This document shows, piece by piece, positions 44,614 to 52,514 of a stretch of 64,000 nucleotides of DNA; the first letter of the stretch is position 1, and every line of letters begins with the position of its first letter. The DNA comes from CAIWHR01 sp963708855 (GTDB taxonomy: Bacteria; Pseudomonadota; Gammaproteobacteria; Burkholderiales; Casimicrobiaceae). The notes beneath the pieces were generated by a model. The model worked only from the letters and a program-made list of their open reading frames with translations, ran no database searches and was not told the origin of the DNA. Location: positions 1 to 64,000 of the forward strand of contig CAVPUM010000010.1 in NCBI GenBank assembly GCA_963708855.1. The letters run 5' to 3'. The position numbers were made by a program, and so were the translations under genes.

Positions 44614-45414
44614 CTACGATTGCGCCAAGTCTCGGTAGGCGTGCCAACTCGCGTGAGCGGCCCACGGCAACAGAATGATCATGCCCAGCAGCAGCGTGGC
44701 GAAGCCAAGCGCCATCAGCGCGACCAGTAGCGCCGCCCACAGGGCCATCGCCGCCGGGTTCTGCCGGACCGCCTTAATGCTCGTAGCGATGGCGGTGACG
44801 ACATCGACCTCTCGATCCACCAGCATGGGAGCCGAAATCGCACTCATCGCGAACACCACCGTCGCCAGCAGCGCGCCGAGCGCGACGTAGGCGATCACCA
44901 GGCCCCAGTAATTGCCGGACAGCGACACGGTACCAAGGAAGGATTGGACGCTCGGTAGTTCCCCACCGTAGAAGAGCGCGAAGAGGATGGCCGAGAGACG
45001 CTCCCAGGCGATTGCGATCAGAGCGAGCACCAGGCCGAAGAGAGCCATCGAGCCGCCGTTGCGCGCCCAGCAACCGAGCGAGTCATGGAAGGTGGTCGCC
45101 AGTGCCTTGTCTTGCCGTCGGCTGATCTCGTAGACGTTCGCTGCAAGCAAAGGCGCGACCAGCATGAAGCCCGAGACCGCCGCAGTAAAGAGATATGGAC
45201 GTGACTCTGCAAAGAACAGCAGCAACCAGCCTGCGACCGTGAAGACAAATCCATAGGTGGCGCTCAACGAGGCATTGCGACGCAGGTCCTGCCAGCCCCT
45301 GCGGAGCCACACCAGTGGCTGACTCGCAGGCACATGACGAATCGTCGGCAAGATGAAGTGGCGATCCAGCCCGGGGGACGGTCGCTGTTCGAATGGAGTT
45401 GTGATCGGTGCCAT
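44614..45414 (-). CDS. DUF2189 family integral membrane protein
   Basis: A 266-residue membrane protein with about six hydrophobic helices (for example LFTAAVSGFMLVAPLLAANV and VIAYVALGALLATVVFAMSA). The family features are the IRHVPASQPLVWLRRGWQDL start, then YEISRRQDK, ATSIKAVRQNPAAMALWAAL and a C-terminal HASWHAYRDL. The function is unknown; in other genomes members can neighbour respiratory genes. AAGGAGG six bases before the ATG fixes the start. Confidence 0.85.
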   Translation of the reverse strand: MAPITTPFEQRPSPGLDRHFILPTIRHVPASQPLVWLRRGWQDLRRNASLSATYGFVFTVAGWLLLFFAESRPYLFTAAVSGFMLVAPLLAANVYEISRRQDKALATTFHDSLGCWARNGGSMALFGLVLALIAIAWERLSAILFALFYGGELPSVQSFLGTVSLSGNYWGLVIAYVALGALLATVVFAMSAISAPMLVDREVDVVTAIATSIKAVRQNPAAMALWAALLVALMALGFATLLLGMIILLPWAAHASWHAYRDLAQS

Positions 45415-45585
45415 GATTTCCTCCTTTCGCCACGGGCGTGAGACAAGAGAAGTCTACTCCTCTGGTCGCGCCCGATTCAACTGAGCGAGCACCGTCAACG
45501 CCGTCGACCCAAGTCCTCCAAACCGGCCATAGAAACAGACGTGAGCGGCCGATCCAATCAGGCAGAGCTTGGGTGACGCTTCGCC

Positions 45586-46659
45586 TCAATGAGGATGCGC
45601 ATGGTGCGCATCCGGCACATGCGGATGCACGTGCAAAACCCGCTCGTGACGATGTCGGTGGCTATGCGCACCGGTTGGCATCGGGTCATGCACATGCTGG
45701 TGGTGTTCGTCGTCGTGGCGGTGCGCGTGTTCGTGCTCCGTCACTTCGTGTTCATGCTCGTGTCCGTGTGACTCTGCCAGATGCAAGACCACACCGGCGA
45801 GCATCAGTAAGCTGCCCGCCGCCATCAGCCAGCTCGTGGAATGGTCGCCCATAGACACCGCAAGCGCCGCTCCGATGAACGGGGCAAACGCGAAGACCGA
45901 ACCCGTGCGTGCAGCTCCGAAGGCCCGCTGTGCCAGCAGGTAGAAACGCAGGCTCAGACCGTAGCCGGCGGCGCCCACTGCGAACAGACCGAGCGCCACA
46001 CCCGGCGCCGGAACGTACTCACCGAAACTCAACGCCAACAGTGCGGTGGCGATAGAGCCCAGCCCGGCCTTGGCGAGGACGACCTGACCCGGATCGCGCT
46101 CCGCGAGCGTGCGCGACAGGGTGTTGTCGAGACCCCAAGCAGCCGTTGCGACCAGCACGGCGAGCAACCCCCACATTCGAGCACCTCCGTCGCGCCCTTG
46201 GTCGATCACCAGCAAGATCCCGCCGGAAAGCAGCAACAACAGCGCCGCCCATACCCGCCGGTCCATCGTCTCGCGGTAGAGCCACCAAGCCAGCGCCGCA
46301 GTAAACAACGCTTCCAGTGTCAGCATCAGCGACGCGCTGGTTCCACTGGTGCGCTGTAGGCCCCAAGCCAGAGCTACCGGGCCGATGACTGCACCGGCGG
46401 CGGCCATCGCCAGCAGGCGCGGGAAGTCACCGGGCACCACGCCGGCCTCGCTCTCGACACGCTGGCGCAATAGCGCACCTGCTACTGCCGCTCCCGCGTA
46501 AAGCAAAGACGCCGTCGCAAATGCCCCCGCTCCGGCCCCGAACCACTGCACGAGCGGCGTGCTGATGCCGAAAAGCACCGCCGCAGTCAATGCCAACAGG
46601 CCGCCGCGCACCGCAGGCCACCGCGGAGGCCATGGTTTGGTTGACATTGAATTACTCAC
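45586..46659 (-). CDS. EamA/DMT permease with long histidine-rich tail
   Basis: A 357-residue permease with ten hydrophobic helices in two EamA repeats (first repeat about residues 15-150, second about 160-285). The repeat motifs SLLYAGAAVAGALLR, ALFTAALAWWLYRE and SVFAFAPFIGAALAVSMG are visible. After the last helix comes a tail of about 65 residues with about two dozen histidines (ESHGHEHEHE, HEHAHRHDDEHHQHVHD, HVHPH). Such tails bind Ni, Zn, Co or Cu in known transporters, so metal transport or metal gating is likely but not shown. It lies upstream of the DUF2189 gene on the same strand, with a 171-base gap. Confidence 0.88.
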   Translation of the reverse strand: MSNSMSTKPWPPRWPAVRGGLLALTAAVLFGISTPLVQWFGAGAGAFATASLLYAGAAVAGALLRQRVESEAGVVPGDFPRLLAMAAAGAVIGPVALAWGLQRTSGTSASLMLTLEALFTAALAWWLYRETMDRRVWAALLLLLSGGILLVIDQGRDGGARMWGLLAVLVATAAWGLDNTLSRTLAERDPGQVVLAKAGLGSIATALLALSFGEYVPAPGVALGLFAVGAAGYGLSLRFYLLAQRAFGAARTGSVFAFAPFIGAALAVSMGDHSTSWLMAAGSLLMLAGVVLHLAESHGHEHEHEVTEHEHAHRHDDEHHQHVHDPMPTGAHSHRHRHERVLHVHPHVPDAHHAHPH

Positions 46660-47121
46660 AAGTCAGGCGAACGGTGAGACCGGCGAAAGACCAAGGGCGG
46701 ATGGCCGTTGTTTGGCAGATTGTAAGGCGAGACTCACAGTCTGCAACTGGCCCTCCAGAGACCGTCGCCCTTCATGTCTCGCGTCCCCAAAGATTCTATG
46801 GTTCAAGTCAAGGGATTCGTGAGACGCCCAGGATCGAATTCGGTCTTGCAGGTCCAGATCGACCAGGCGGCCGTTCGCCAACTGCGGGGGGCCGACCCTA
46901 AGCTGCCGTTCACCGCAGTGGAAAAGGTTTTCGAGAGCAGCGCCGGTACATTCACAGCCCTTCCTCCTGATCCCGCCCTGGCAACGGCCAGCGCTTGTTT
47001 TGACTGGATGGTGGACGTGGTGATACCGTCTCGATCAATAGAACAGTCACTCGGGATTCCGATTCATTGAGCTGATTCGCCCCGAGGTGACGGAGCGAGC
47101 TTCGCGGCAACCAGAGGTCAT
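46660..47121. other. 462-base gap with one doubtful small ORF
   Basis: A plus-strand frame of 98 codons (46774-47070) is open, with a start like MSRVPKDSMVQVKGFVRRPG. It has no recognisable family, no good ribosome-binding site and ordinary composition. It may be a small unknown gene or a chance frame. No other signal was seen before the ferritin-like gene. Confidence 0.3.
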
Positions 47122-47667
47122 ATGTCGTCAACAAAGATCGATTTCTCCAAGCTGACGCTGATGGACGCGCTGGATCTTGCCTTCCTGATCGAGATCGAAG
47201 CGTCCAAGCGGTACGCACTTTTTGCCGAACAGCTCGGAACCCGCAGTGGTGACGACGCGGGTACCGTATTCGAGTCGATGGTGGCAAACGAAGACAAGCA
47301 CGGTGAAGAACTCGCCAAACGCCGGTTCGCCCTGTTTGGCGAAGCCCCCCCGAAAGTCAAGCGCGACGACATCTTCGACGTCGAAGCCCCCGATGTCACT
47401 GCGCCCAGCTGGAACATATCGCAGCTGCGAGCCTACCAGATCGCATTGATGTCCGAGGAAAAGGCCTACGCGTTCTACGACCGGGCTCTCCGCTGGGTGA
47501 CTCAGCCGGATGTCAAGGCGCTATTCGCGGAACTGCGAAAAGAGGAAGCCGAGCACGCTCAAATGCTCAGAGACATCATCGCGAAGTTGCCGCCTTCGGC
47601 TGCGAGCGGTCTCGAAGACTTGGACAAAGATCCGTACAAACCGCCTCGCGATCGTGAGCCTTATTAG
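47122..47667 (+). CDS. ferritin-like/rubrerythrin-type diiron protein
   Basis: A 181-residue four-helix protein. The diiron ligand pattern is visible: Glu in IEIEASKRY (about 24-26), E57-x-x-H60 (NEDKHGEEL), Glu in SEEKAYAFY (112-113) and E142-x-x-H145 (KEEAEHAQML). No C-terminal rubredoxin domain is present; the tail is DKDPYKPPRDREPY. Members reduce peroxide or handle iron. The ATG at 47122 lies shortly after a weak AGAGG. It stands alone between gaps. Confidence 0.87.
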   Translation: MSSTKIDFSKLTLMDALDLAFLIEIEASKRYALFAEQLGTRSGDDAGTVFESMVANEDKHGEELAKRRFALFGEAPPKVKRDDIFDVEAPDVTAPSWNISQLRAYQIALMSEEKAYAFYDRALRWVTQPDVKALFAELRKEEAEHAQMLRDIIAKLPPSAASGLEDLDKDPYKPPRDREPY

Positions 47668-47789
47668 CCGACAGGCTTGTCCGCCCGGGAACTGGAGAGT
47701 TCGCGCACGGTGCTGGCGGCTTCGGGTTGAACGGCCGGTTTTGGCCGACTCCAGGCAAAACGGCTTCCTGTAAGTGGCCACTCGGTCCC

Positions 47790-47811
47790 GCTCGCGAATC
47801 AGTTCGCGAGC
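47790..47811. repeat. perfect 9-bp inverted repeat with 4-base loop
   Basis: GCTCGCGAA (47790-47798), loop TCAG, TTCGCGAGC (47803-47811). There is no T-run after it on either strand. It may be a terminator-like or protein-binding hairpin 120 bases after the ferritin-like gene. Confidence 0.55.
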
Positions 47812-48017
47812 CTCAGACGGGCGCACTGTCGCGCCACGCAAATGGTGTACACGGATGCCATCCAAGCATTGATGTCGGCTGTTTGAAGCCGGGATAAGGG
47901 GCCGGAGTTGGCAGTCCGGCGCGCACTGCAGGCGCGCGGCTTCCGCGGGAACTCCGTTCGCGCGGCGTGGAGCTTGGTTCCGCCTTCTGCGAGTCAATGC
48001 AGCAGGACGACTTTCCT

Positions 48018-48044
48018 GACCGTCTTCATTTTCGGATGACGGTC
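48018..48044 (+). terminator. weak terminator-like inverted repeat downstream of glmS
   Basis: GACCGTC (48018-48024) and GACGGTC (48038-48044) flank a 13-base loop and are followed by TTT on the plus strand. It lies about 40 bases beyond the glmS stop. With only three T residues, the call is tentative. Confidence 0.3.
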
Positions 48045-48084
48045 TTTCCCTATACGATCACAGCCGTCCCCATCCCACCCTCTC

Positions 48085-49920
48085 CTATTCCACCGTCACC
48101 GATTTCGCCAGATTCCGCGGCTTGTCCACATCGGTGCCGCGCAGCACGGCGGCGTGGTACGCGAGGAGCTGCAGCGGGATCGTGTGCACGATCGGCGACA
48201 GGTGGCCCGCGTGCTCGGGCAGCCGGATCACGTGGACGCCCTCGCTCGCGCGCAGGTGGCTGTCGAGATCGGCGACGACGTAGAGCTCGCCGCCGCGGGC
48301 ACGCACTTCCTGCAGGTTGGACTTGAGCTTCTCCAGCAGCGCGTCGTTCGGCGCGATCGCGACCACGGGCATGTCGGCGTCGACGAGTGCCAGCGGCCCG
48401 TGCTTCAGCTCGCCTGCCGGATAGGCCTCGGCGTGGATGTACGAAATCTCCTTGAGCTTCAGCGCACCCTCGAGCGCGATCGGATAGTGCGGGCCGCGGC
48501 CGAGGAATAGCGCGTGCTGCTTCTTGGCGAAGAGCCCCGCCCACGCGATCAGTTGCGGCTCCAGTGCCAGCGCCGCCTGCAGCGCTGCGGGCAGGTGGCG
48601 CAAGCCGCGCAGCCAGTGCGCCTCTTCCTTGGCGGAGAGGCGCCCGCGCAGCTTCGCGAGCGTCAGCGCGAGCAGGAAGTGCGCGACGAGCTGGGTCGTG
48701 AACGCCTTGGTCGAAGCGACGCCGATTTCGGCGCCGGCGCGCGTCAAGTAGGTGAGCGCGGTCTGGCGCACCATCGAGCTCGTCGCGACGTTGCAGATCG
48801 CGAGCGTGTGCGCGTGGCCGAGCTCCTGCGCGTGCTTCAGCGCAGCGAGCGTGTCGGCGGTTTCCCCGGACTGCGAGACCACCACCACCAGCGTGTTCGG
48901 GTTGGGCACGCTGTCGCGGTAGCGGTATTCGCTGGCGATCTCCACCTGACACGGGATTTTCGCGAGCGACTCGATCCACTGCTTCGCCACGAGGCTCGAG
49001 TAGTAACTGGTGCCGCAGGCCAGCACGAGCACGCTGTCCACGCGCGCGAGGATCGTCTCCGCGCCGGCGCCGAACAGGCGCGCGTCGATCGCCGCGACGC
49101 CTTCGAGCGTATCGGCCACGGCGCGCGGCTGCTCGAAGATCTCCTTCTGCATGAAGTGGCGATAGGGACCCAGCTCGACCGTATCGCCCGATGCCTCGAC
49201 GGTGACTATCGCGCGCTCGACGCGCTCACCGCGCGCATCGAAGAGCGCGTACGATTCGCGCCTCACATCGGCGACATCGCCTTCCTCGAGATAGACGATG
49301 CGCCGCGTCACCGACAGCAGCGCAGCGGCATCCGACGCGAGAAAGTGATCGTCCTGGCCGATGCCCACGACCAGCGGGCTGCCGGCCCGCGCGCCGACGA
49401 TGCGCCCCGGCTCCCGCGTCGACATCACCGCGATCGCGAAGGCCCCGTGAAACTCGGCTGCGGCCGCCTGAACCGCGCGCTTGAGGTCGCCGCCGCCGGC
49501 GGCGTGCCAGTGGGCGTGGACGAGGTGCGCGATCACTTCGGTGTCGGTCTGCGTCGCGAACACATAGCCCTGCGCGATCAGCTTTTCGCGCAGCGCCTCG
49601 AAGTTCTCGATGATGCCGTTGTGCACGACGGCGATCTCGCCGCCGGAGACGTGCGGATGCGCGTTGATGGGCGTCGGCGCGCCGTGCGTCGCCCAACGGG
49701 TGTGCGAAATGCCCGTGTGGCCGGCGAGCTGTGTCGCCTCGGCACGCGCCGCCAGGTCGGCCACACGGGCGGTGGACACGAGCCGCTCCAGCCGCGGCTC
49801 GCCGCCGCCGATGATCGCAAGTCCGCTCGAATCGTAGCCGCGGTATTCGAGGCGGCGGATGCCGTCGATCAGCACCGGAACGACGTTGCGCGGGGAGACC
49901 GCGCCGACAATGCCGCACAT
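48085..49920 (-). CDS. glmS: glutamine-fructose-6-phosphate aminotransferase
   Basis: A 611-residue enzyme making glucosamine-6-phosphate for the cell wall. The N-terminal glutaminase starts MCGIVGAV (nucleophile Cys2) with RRLEYRGYDSSG and THGAPTPINAHPH. Two SIS domains follow, with LACGTSYYSSLVAK, SQSGETADTLAAL and ASTKAFTTQL. It ends DVDKPRNLAKSVTVE, the conserved tail that closes the active site. It starts 4 bases after the glmU stop, so glmU and glmS form an operon. No glmS ribozyme-like leader is possible at that spacing. Confidence 0.96.
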   Translation of the reverse strand: MCGIVGAVSPRNVVPVLIDGIRRLEYRGYDSSGLAIIGGGEPRLERLVSTARVADLAARAEATQLAGHTGISHTRWATHGAPTPINAHPHVSGGEIAVVHNGIIENFEALREKLIAQGYVFATQTDTEVIAHLVHAHWHAAGGGDLKRAVQAAAAEFHGAFAIAVMSTREPGRIVGARAGSPLVVGIGQDDHFLASDAAALLSVTRRIVYLEEGDVADVRRESYALFDARGERVERAIVTVEASGDTVELGPYRHFMQKEIFEQPRAVADTLEGVAAIDARLFGAGAETILARVDSVLVLACGTSYYSSLVAKQWIESLAKIPCQVEIASEYRYRDSVPNPNTLVVVVSQSGETADTLAALKHAQELGHAHTLAICNVATSSMVRQTALTYLTRAGAEIGVASTKAFTTQLVAHFLLALTLAKLRGRLSAKEEAHWLRGLRHLPAALQAALALEPQLIAWAGLFAKKQHALFLGRGPHYPIALEGALKLKEISYIHAEAYPAGELKHGPLALVDADMPVVAIAPNDALLEKLKSNLQEVRARGGELYVVADLDSHLRASEGVHVIRLPEHAGHLSPIVHTIPLQLLAYHAAVLRGTDVDKPRNLAKSVTVE

Positions 49921-49924
49921 GGCG

Positions 49925-51322
49925 TCAGCCTTTCGGTGGTTTCGGCTTCTTGACCGGCCGCTTCCATCCCGGCAGGCTCATCTGGCGCGCGCGGGACACG
50001 GTCAGCGTCTCGGCGGGCGCTTCCTTGGCAATCGTGCTGCCGCCGCCAATGGTCGCCCCGCGGCCGATCGTGACCGGCGCGACCAGCACGCAGTTCGACC
50101 CGATGCTGGCGTCGTCCCCGATCACGGTGCGATGCTTGTTCGCGCCGTCGTAGTTCGCCGTAATCGACCCGGCGCCGAAATTCACACCGGCGCCCATCGC
50201 CGTATCACCGACGTAGGCGAGATGGTTGGCCTTCGAGCCGCGCCCGATGATGCTCGCCTTCACCTCGACGAAATTCCCGATGTGGACGTCGGCGGAGAGC
50301 TTCGTGCCGGGCCGCAGCCGCGCGTAGGGGCCGACGCGGCAATTCGTGCCGATCGCGGCACCTTCCAGGTGCGAGAAAGGCAGGACCTGCGATCCCGCTT
50401 CGACCGTCACATCCTTCAGCACGCAATGCGCGCCGATGGCCACACCATCGGCCAGGCTCACCGTGCCCTCGAACACGCAGCCCACGTCGATCGTCACGTC
50501 GGCGCCGCAGGCAAGCTTGCCGCGGATGTCGATGCGATCGGGGTCGGCGAGCGTCACGCCGGCGTCGAGCAGCGCGTTCGCCTGCGAGCGCTGGTAGAGC
50601 CGCTCGAGCTGCGCCAGCTCGCGCATCGTATTCACGCCCAGCGTTTCGATCAGGCTGGCGGCGCGCGACGTCTCGATCGCCACTCCCTCTTTCCTGGCCA
50701 GCGCAATGACGGCGGTCAGGTAATACTCGCCGCTGGCGTTGCGGTTGTCGACAGCTTTAAGCCACCGCGCGAAATACGCGGTGGGCGCGGCCATCACGCC
50801 GGTGTTGATCTCGCGGATCGCGCGCTGCGCGGGGGTCGCGTCCTTTTCCTCGACGACGGCCGTCACGGCGCCATCCGGGTCGCGCACGATCCGGCCATAG
50901 CCGGTGGGGTCGTCGAGCTCGATCGTCAGCAGCGAGAGGGCACCCTGCCGGGCATGACGGACCACCGATTCCAGCGTCGATGCGCGCGCCAGCGGATCGG
51001 CACCGAACAGCACGAGCGTGACGCCATCCGCCGCGAGTTGCGGGAGCGCCTGCGCCAGCGCATGACTCGTCCCCTGTGGAGGATCCTGCAGCGCCCACGC
51101 GAGGTCCGGCTCGGGAAAGCGGCCGCGCACGGCTTCGCCGCCGTGGCCGTAGACGACACAGATGCGATTGGCCGCGAGCATGCGGGCGGTGTCGAGCACG
51201 TGGGCGAGCAGCGGCCGGCCGCCGAGAGGATGCAGGACCTTCGGCAGGCCGGAACGCATCCGTTTGCCCTGGCCGGCAGCGAGGATCGCGATATTGAGGG
51301 GCGAGGGCGGGGTGGTTACCAT
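49925..51322 (-). CDS. glmU: bifunctional N-acetylglucosamine-1-P uridyltransferase/acetyltransferase GlmU
   Basis: A 465-residue enzyme making UDP-GlcNAc. The N-terminal nucleotidyltransferase has LAAGQGKRMRSGLPKVLHPL, QGTSHALAQALP, VVEEKDATPAQRAIREINTG and the metal-side Asn in LGVNTMREL. The C-terminal left-handed beta-helix has GPYARLRPGT, IGNFVEVKAS and KANHLAYVGD, with the acetyl-CoA site GAGSITANYDGANKH. One key place is odd: the motif GDVPL, whose Asp binds magnesium in E. coli (D105), reads GADPL here (residues 107-111). An ungapped alignment puts Ala108 at the metal position and the Asp one residue later. Confidence 0.94.
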   Translation of the reverse strand: MVTTPPSPLNIAILAAGQGKRMRSGLPKVLHPLGGRPLLAHVLDTARMLAANRICVVYGHGGEAVRGRFPEPDLAWALQDPPQGTSHALAQALPQLAADGVTLVLFGADPLARASTLESVVRHARQGALSLLTIELDDPTGYGRIVRDPDGAVTAVVEEKDATPAQRAIREINTGVMAAPTAYFARWLKAVDNRNASGEYYLTAVIALARKEGVAIETSRAASLIETLGVNTMRELAQLERLYQRSQANALLDAGVTLADPDRIDIRGKLACGADVTIDVGCVFEGTVSLADGVAIGAHCVLKDVTVEAGSQVLPFSHLEGAAIGTNCRVGPYARLRPGTKLSADVHIGNFVEVKASIIGRGSKANHLAYVGDTAMGAGVNFGAGSITANYDGANKHRTVIGDDASIGSNCVLVAPVTIGRGATIGGGSTIAKEAPAETLTVSRARQMSLPGWKRPVKKPKPPKG

Positions 51323-51465
51323 GAGGGCCGGATTTTACGCGATTCGCCTGCCGTGCCCTATCCGGGCCGCGGCCGAGCGCCACGGTGGCGGCAAGGTCCG
51401 AGTCCGCAACGCCGCGACGGGTGTGGTCCCGGCGCGAGGACGCGAAGCATGGAGTATTCTCGGCG

Positions 51466-52230
51466 ATGGCCATCCTCGCGGTGTTCAACCAGAAAGGCGG
51501 CGTCGGCAAGACGACAACGGCGCTCAATCTGCTCGCCACGATCGCCCGACGAGGTCAGCGCCCGATGGGCATCGACCTCGACCCGCAGGCGCACCTGTCG
51601 CACATCTTCGGCGTTCAGCCAAGGCTCGCGGACGACTCGGTCTACAGTTTTTTCGTGCGCCAGCGGCCGCTCGGCGACATCGGGCGGATCACGCGCAGCG
51701 GCGTCGTGCTGTGCCCGGCGCACCTCGAGCTCGCGAAGGTCGACTCCGTGCTTGGCAAGAGCGTCAACGTCGTCACCAAGCTGCGGCGAGCGCTGCAGGA
51801 GCCGAACGCATGTCCGGGACCGGTCGTCATCGATTGTTGCCCGCTGCTCAACGTGCTGTCGCTCAATGCCGTGTTTGCCTGCGACGTCCTGCTGGTGCCG
51901 GTGTCCTGCGACTTTCTTTCGCTGCGCAGCGCAATGCAGGTCGAGCGGGCGTTGGACGCACTCGAGCCGGTCTTCAAGCGGCGGCTGCAGCGGCGCTACG
52001 TGCTGACCCGCTTCGACGTGCGCCGCAAAATGAGCGAGGAAGTCCTCGCGCGCATGAGCTCCGCCTTTCGGCCGGACGAGGTCTGCACAACGAAGATCCG
52101 CGAAAGCGTCAGGCTGGCCGAGAGCCCGGATCTGGAACTCGATGTTTTCCGGCATGCGCCCGACAGCAAGGGTGCGGAGGATTACCAGGCCCTCGGCGAC
52201 GAACTAGTGAGTGCCGGGTTTGTGAGCTGA
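51466..52230 (+). CDS. orphan ParA/Soj-type ATPase
   Basis: A 254-residue deviant-Walker ATPase: MAILAVFNQKGGVGKTTTAL with both signature lysines, IDLDPQAHLSHIFG, and a Walker B region VVIDCCPLLNVLSLNAVFA in which the usual DTPP is DCCP. LLVPVSCDFLSLRSAMQVER and KIRESVRLAESP complete the fold. ParA proteins place DNA or protein cargo. No ParB and no centromere-like repeats are nearby, so this is an orphan, perhaps for a cargo other than the chromosome. The ATG at 51466 is the family start. The 3' end overlaps the convergent 85-aa gene by 27 bases. Confidence 0.85.
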   Translation: MAILAVFNQKGGVGKTTTALNLLATIARRGQRPMGIDLDPQAHLSHIFGVQPRLADDSVYSFFVRQRPLGDIGRITRSGVVLCPAHLELAKVDSVLGKSVNVVTKLRRALQEPNACPGPVVIDCCPLLNVLSLNAVFACDVLLVPVSCDFLSLRSAMQVERALDALEPVFKRRLQRRYVLTRFDVRRKMSEEVLARMSSAFRPDEVCTTKIRESVRLAESPDLELDVFRHAPDSKGAEDYQALGDELVSAGFVS

Positions 52231-52461
52231 CGGTGCCGAGCTGATCATTTCGATCACACCCTCGACGTCGAGCGAGTCTACCCGGGGCGGCGCGGCTTGC
52301 TGGCGGATTTCCGTGATCTCGCAGAGTATGTACATCTGCCGAAGGCGGCGCTCGGCATCGTCCAGGTTCGCGGCCATGATCTGGATGTTGTCCACCCGTT
52401 GGCCGGTTTTGGTGCGTATGTTGAAGCCGTAGCGGATCATCCTAAACGCCTCCCTTCGCAT
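52204..52461 (-). CDS. small conserved-looking protein of unknown function (85 aa)
   Basis: An 85-residue protein. Two Met starts both have strong ribosome-binding sites: GGGGGAGG before 52461 and AAGGGAGG before the internal ATG at 52440. The second would give MIRYGFNIRTKTGQRVDNIQ. The middle is a helix NLDDAERRLRQMYILCEITEI. I recognise no named family. It is convergent with and overlaps parA, and divergent from the kinase gene at 52515. Confidence 0.65.
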   Translation of the reverse strand: MRREAFRMIRYGFNIRTKTGQRVDNIQIMAANLDDAERRLRQMYILCEITEIRQQAAPPRVDSLDVEGVIEMISSAPSAHKPGTH

Positions 52462-52514
52462 GTGCTGCCTCCCCCAATCACCGCCAACTGCATTGCGTCA
52501 GGGATTTAGCGTCG

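Larger units (their letters stand above)
47668..48084. other. 417-base gap without a recognised gene
   Basis: No coding frame is convincing. The stretch holds a CGGCC/GGCCG mini-hairpin near 47735, a strong perfect hairpin (47790-47811) and an inverted repeat near the glmS end (48018-48044), each noted separately where useful. Confidence 0.4.

Noticed and set aside
44191..44730. A 179-codon plus-strand frame in the gap after the VOC gene
   Set aside because: No family features, runs into the antisense of the DUF2189 gene, and no ribosome-binding site that fits.
46774..47070. A 98-codon plus-strand frame before the ferritin-like gene
   Set aside because: Not recognised and without good start signals; kept only as a remark on the gap.
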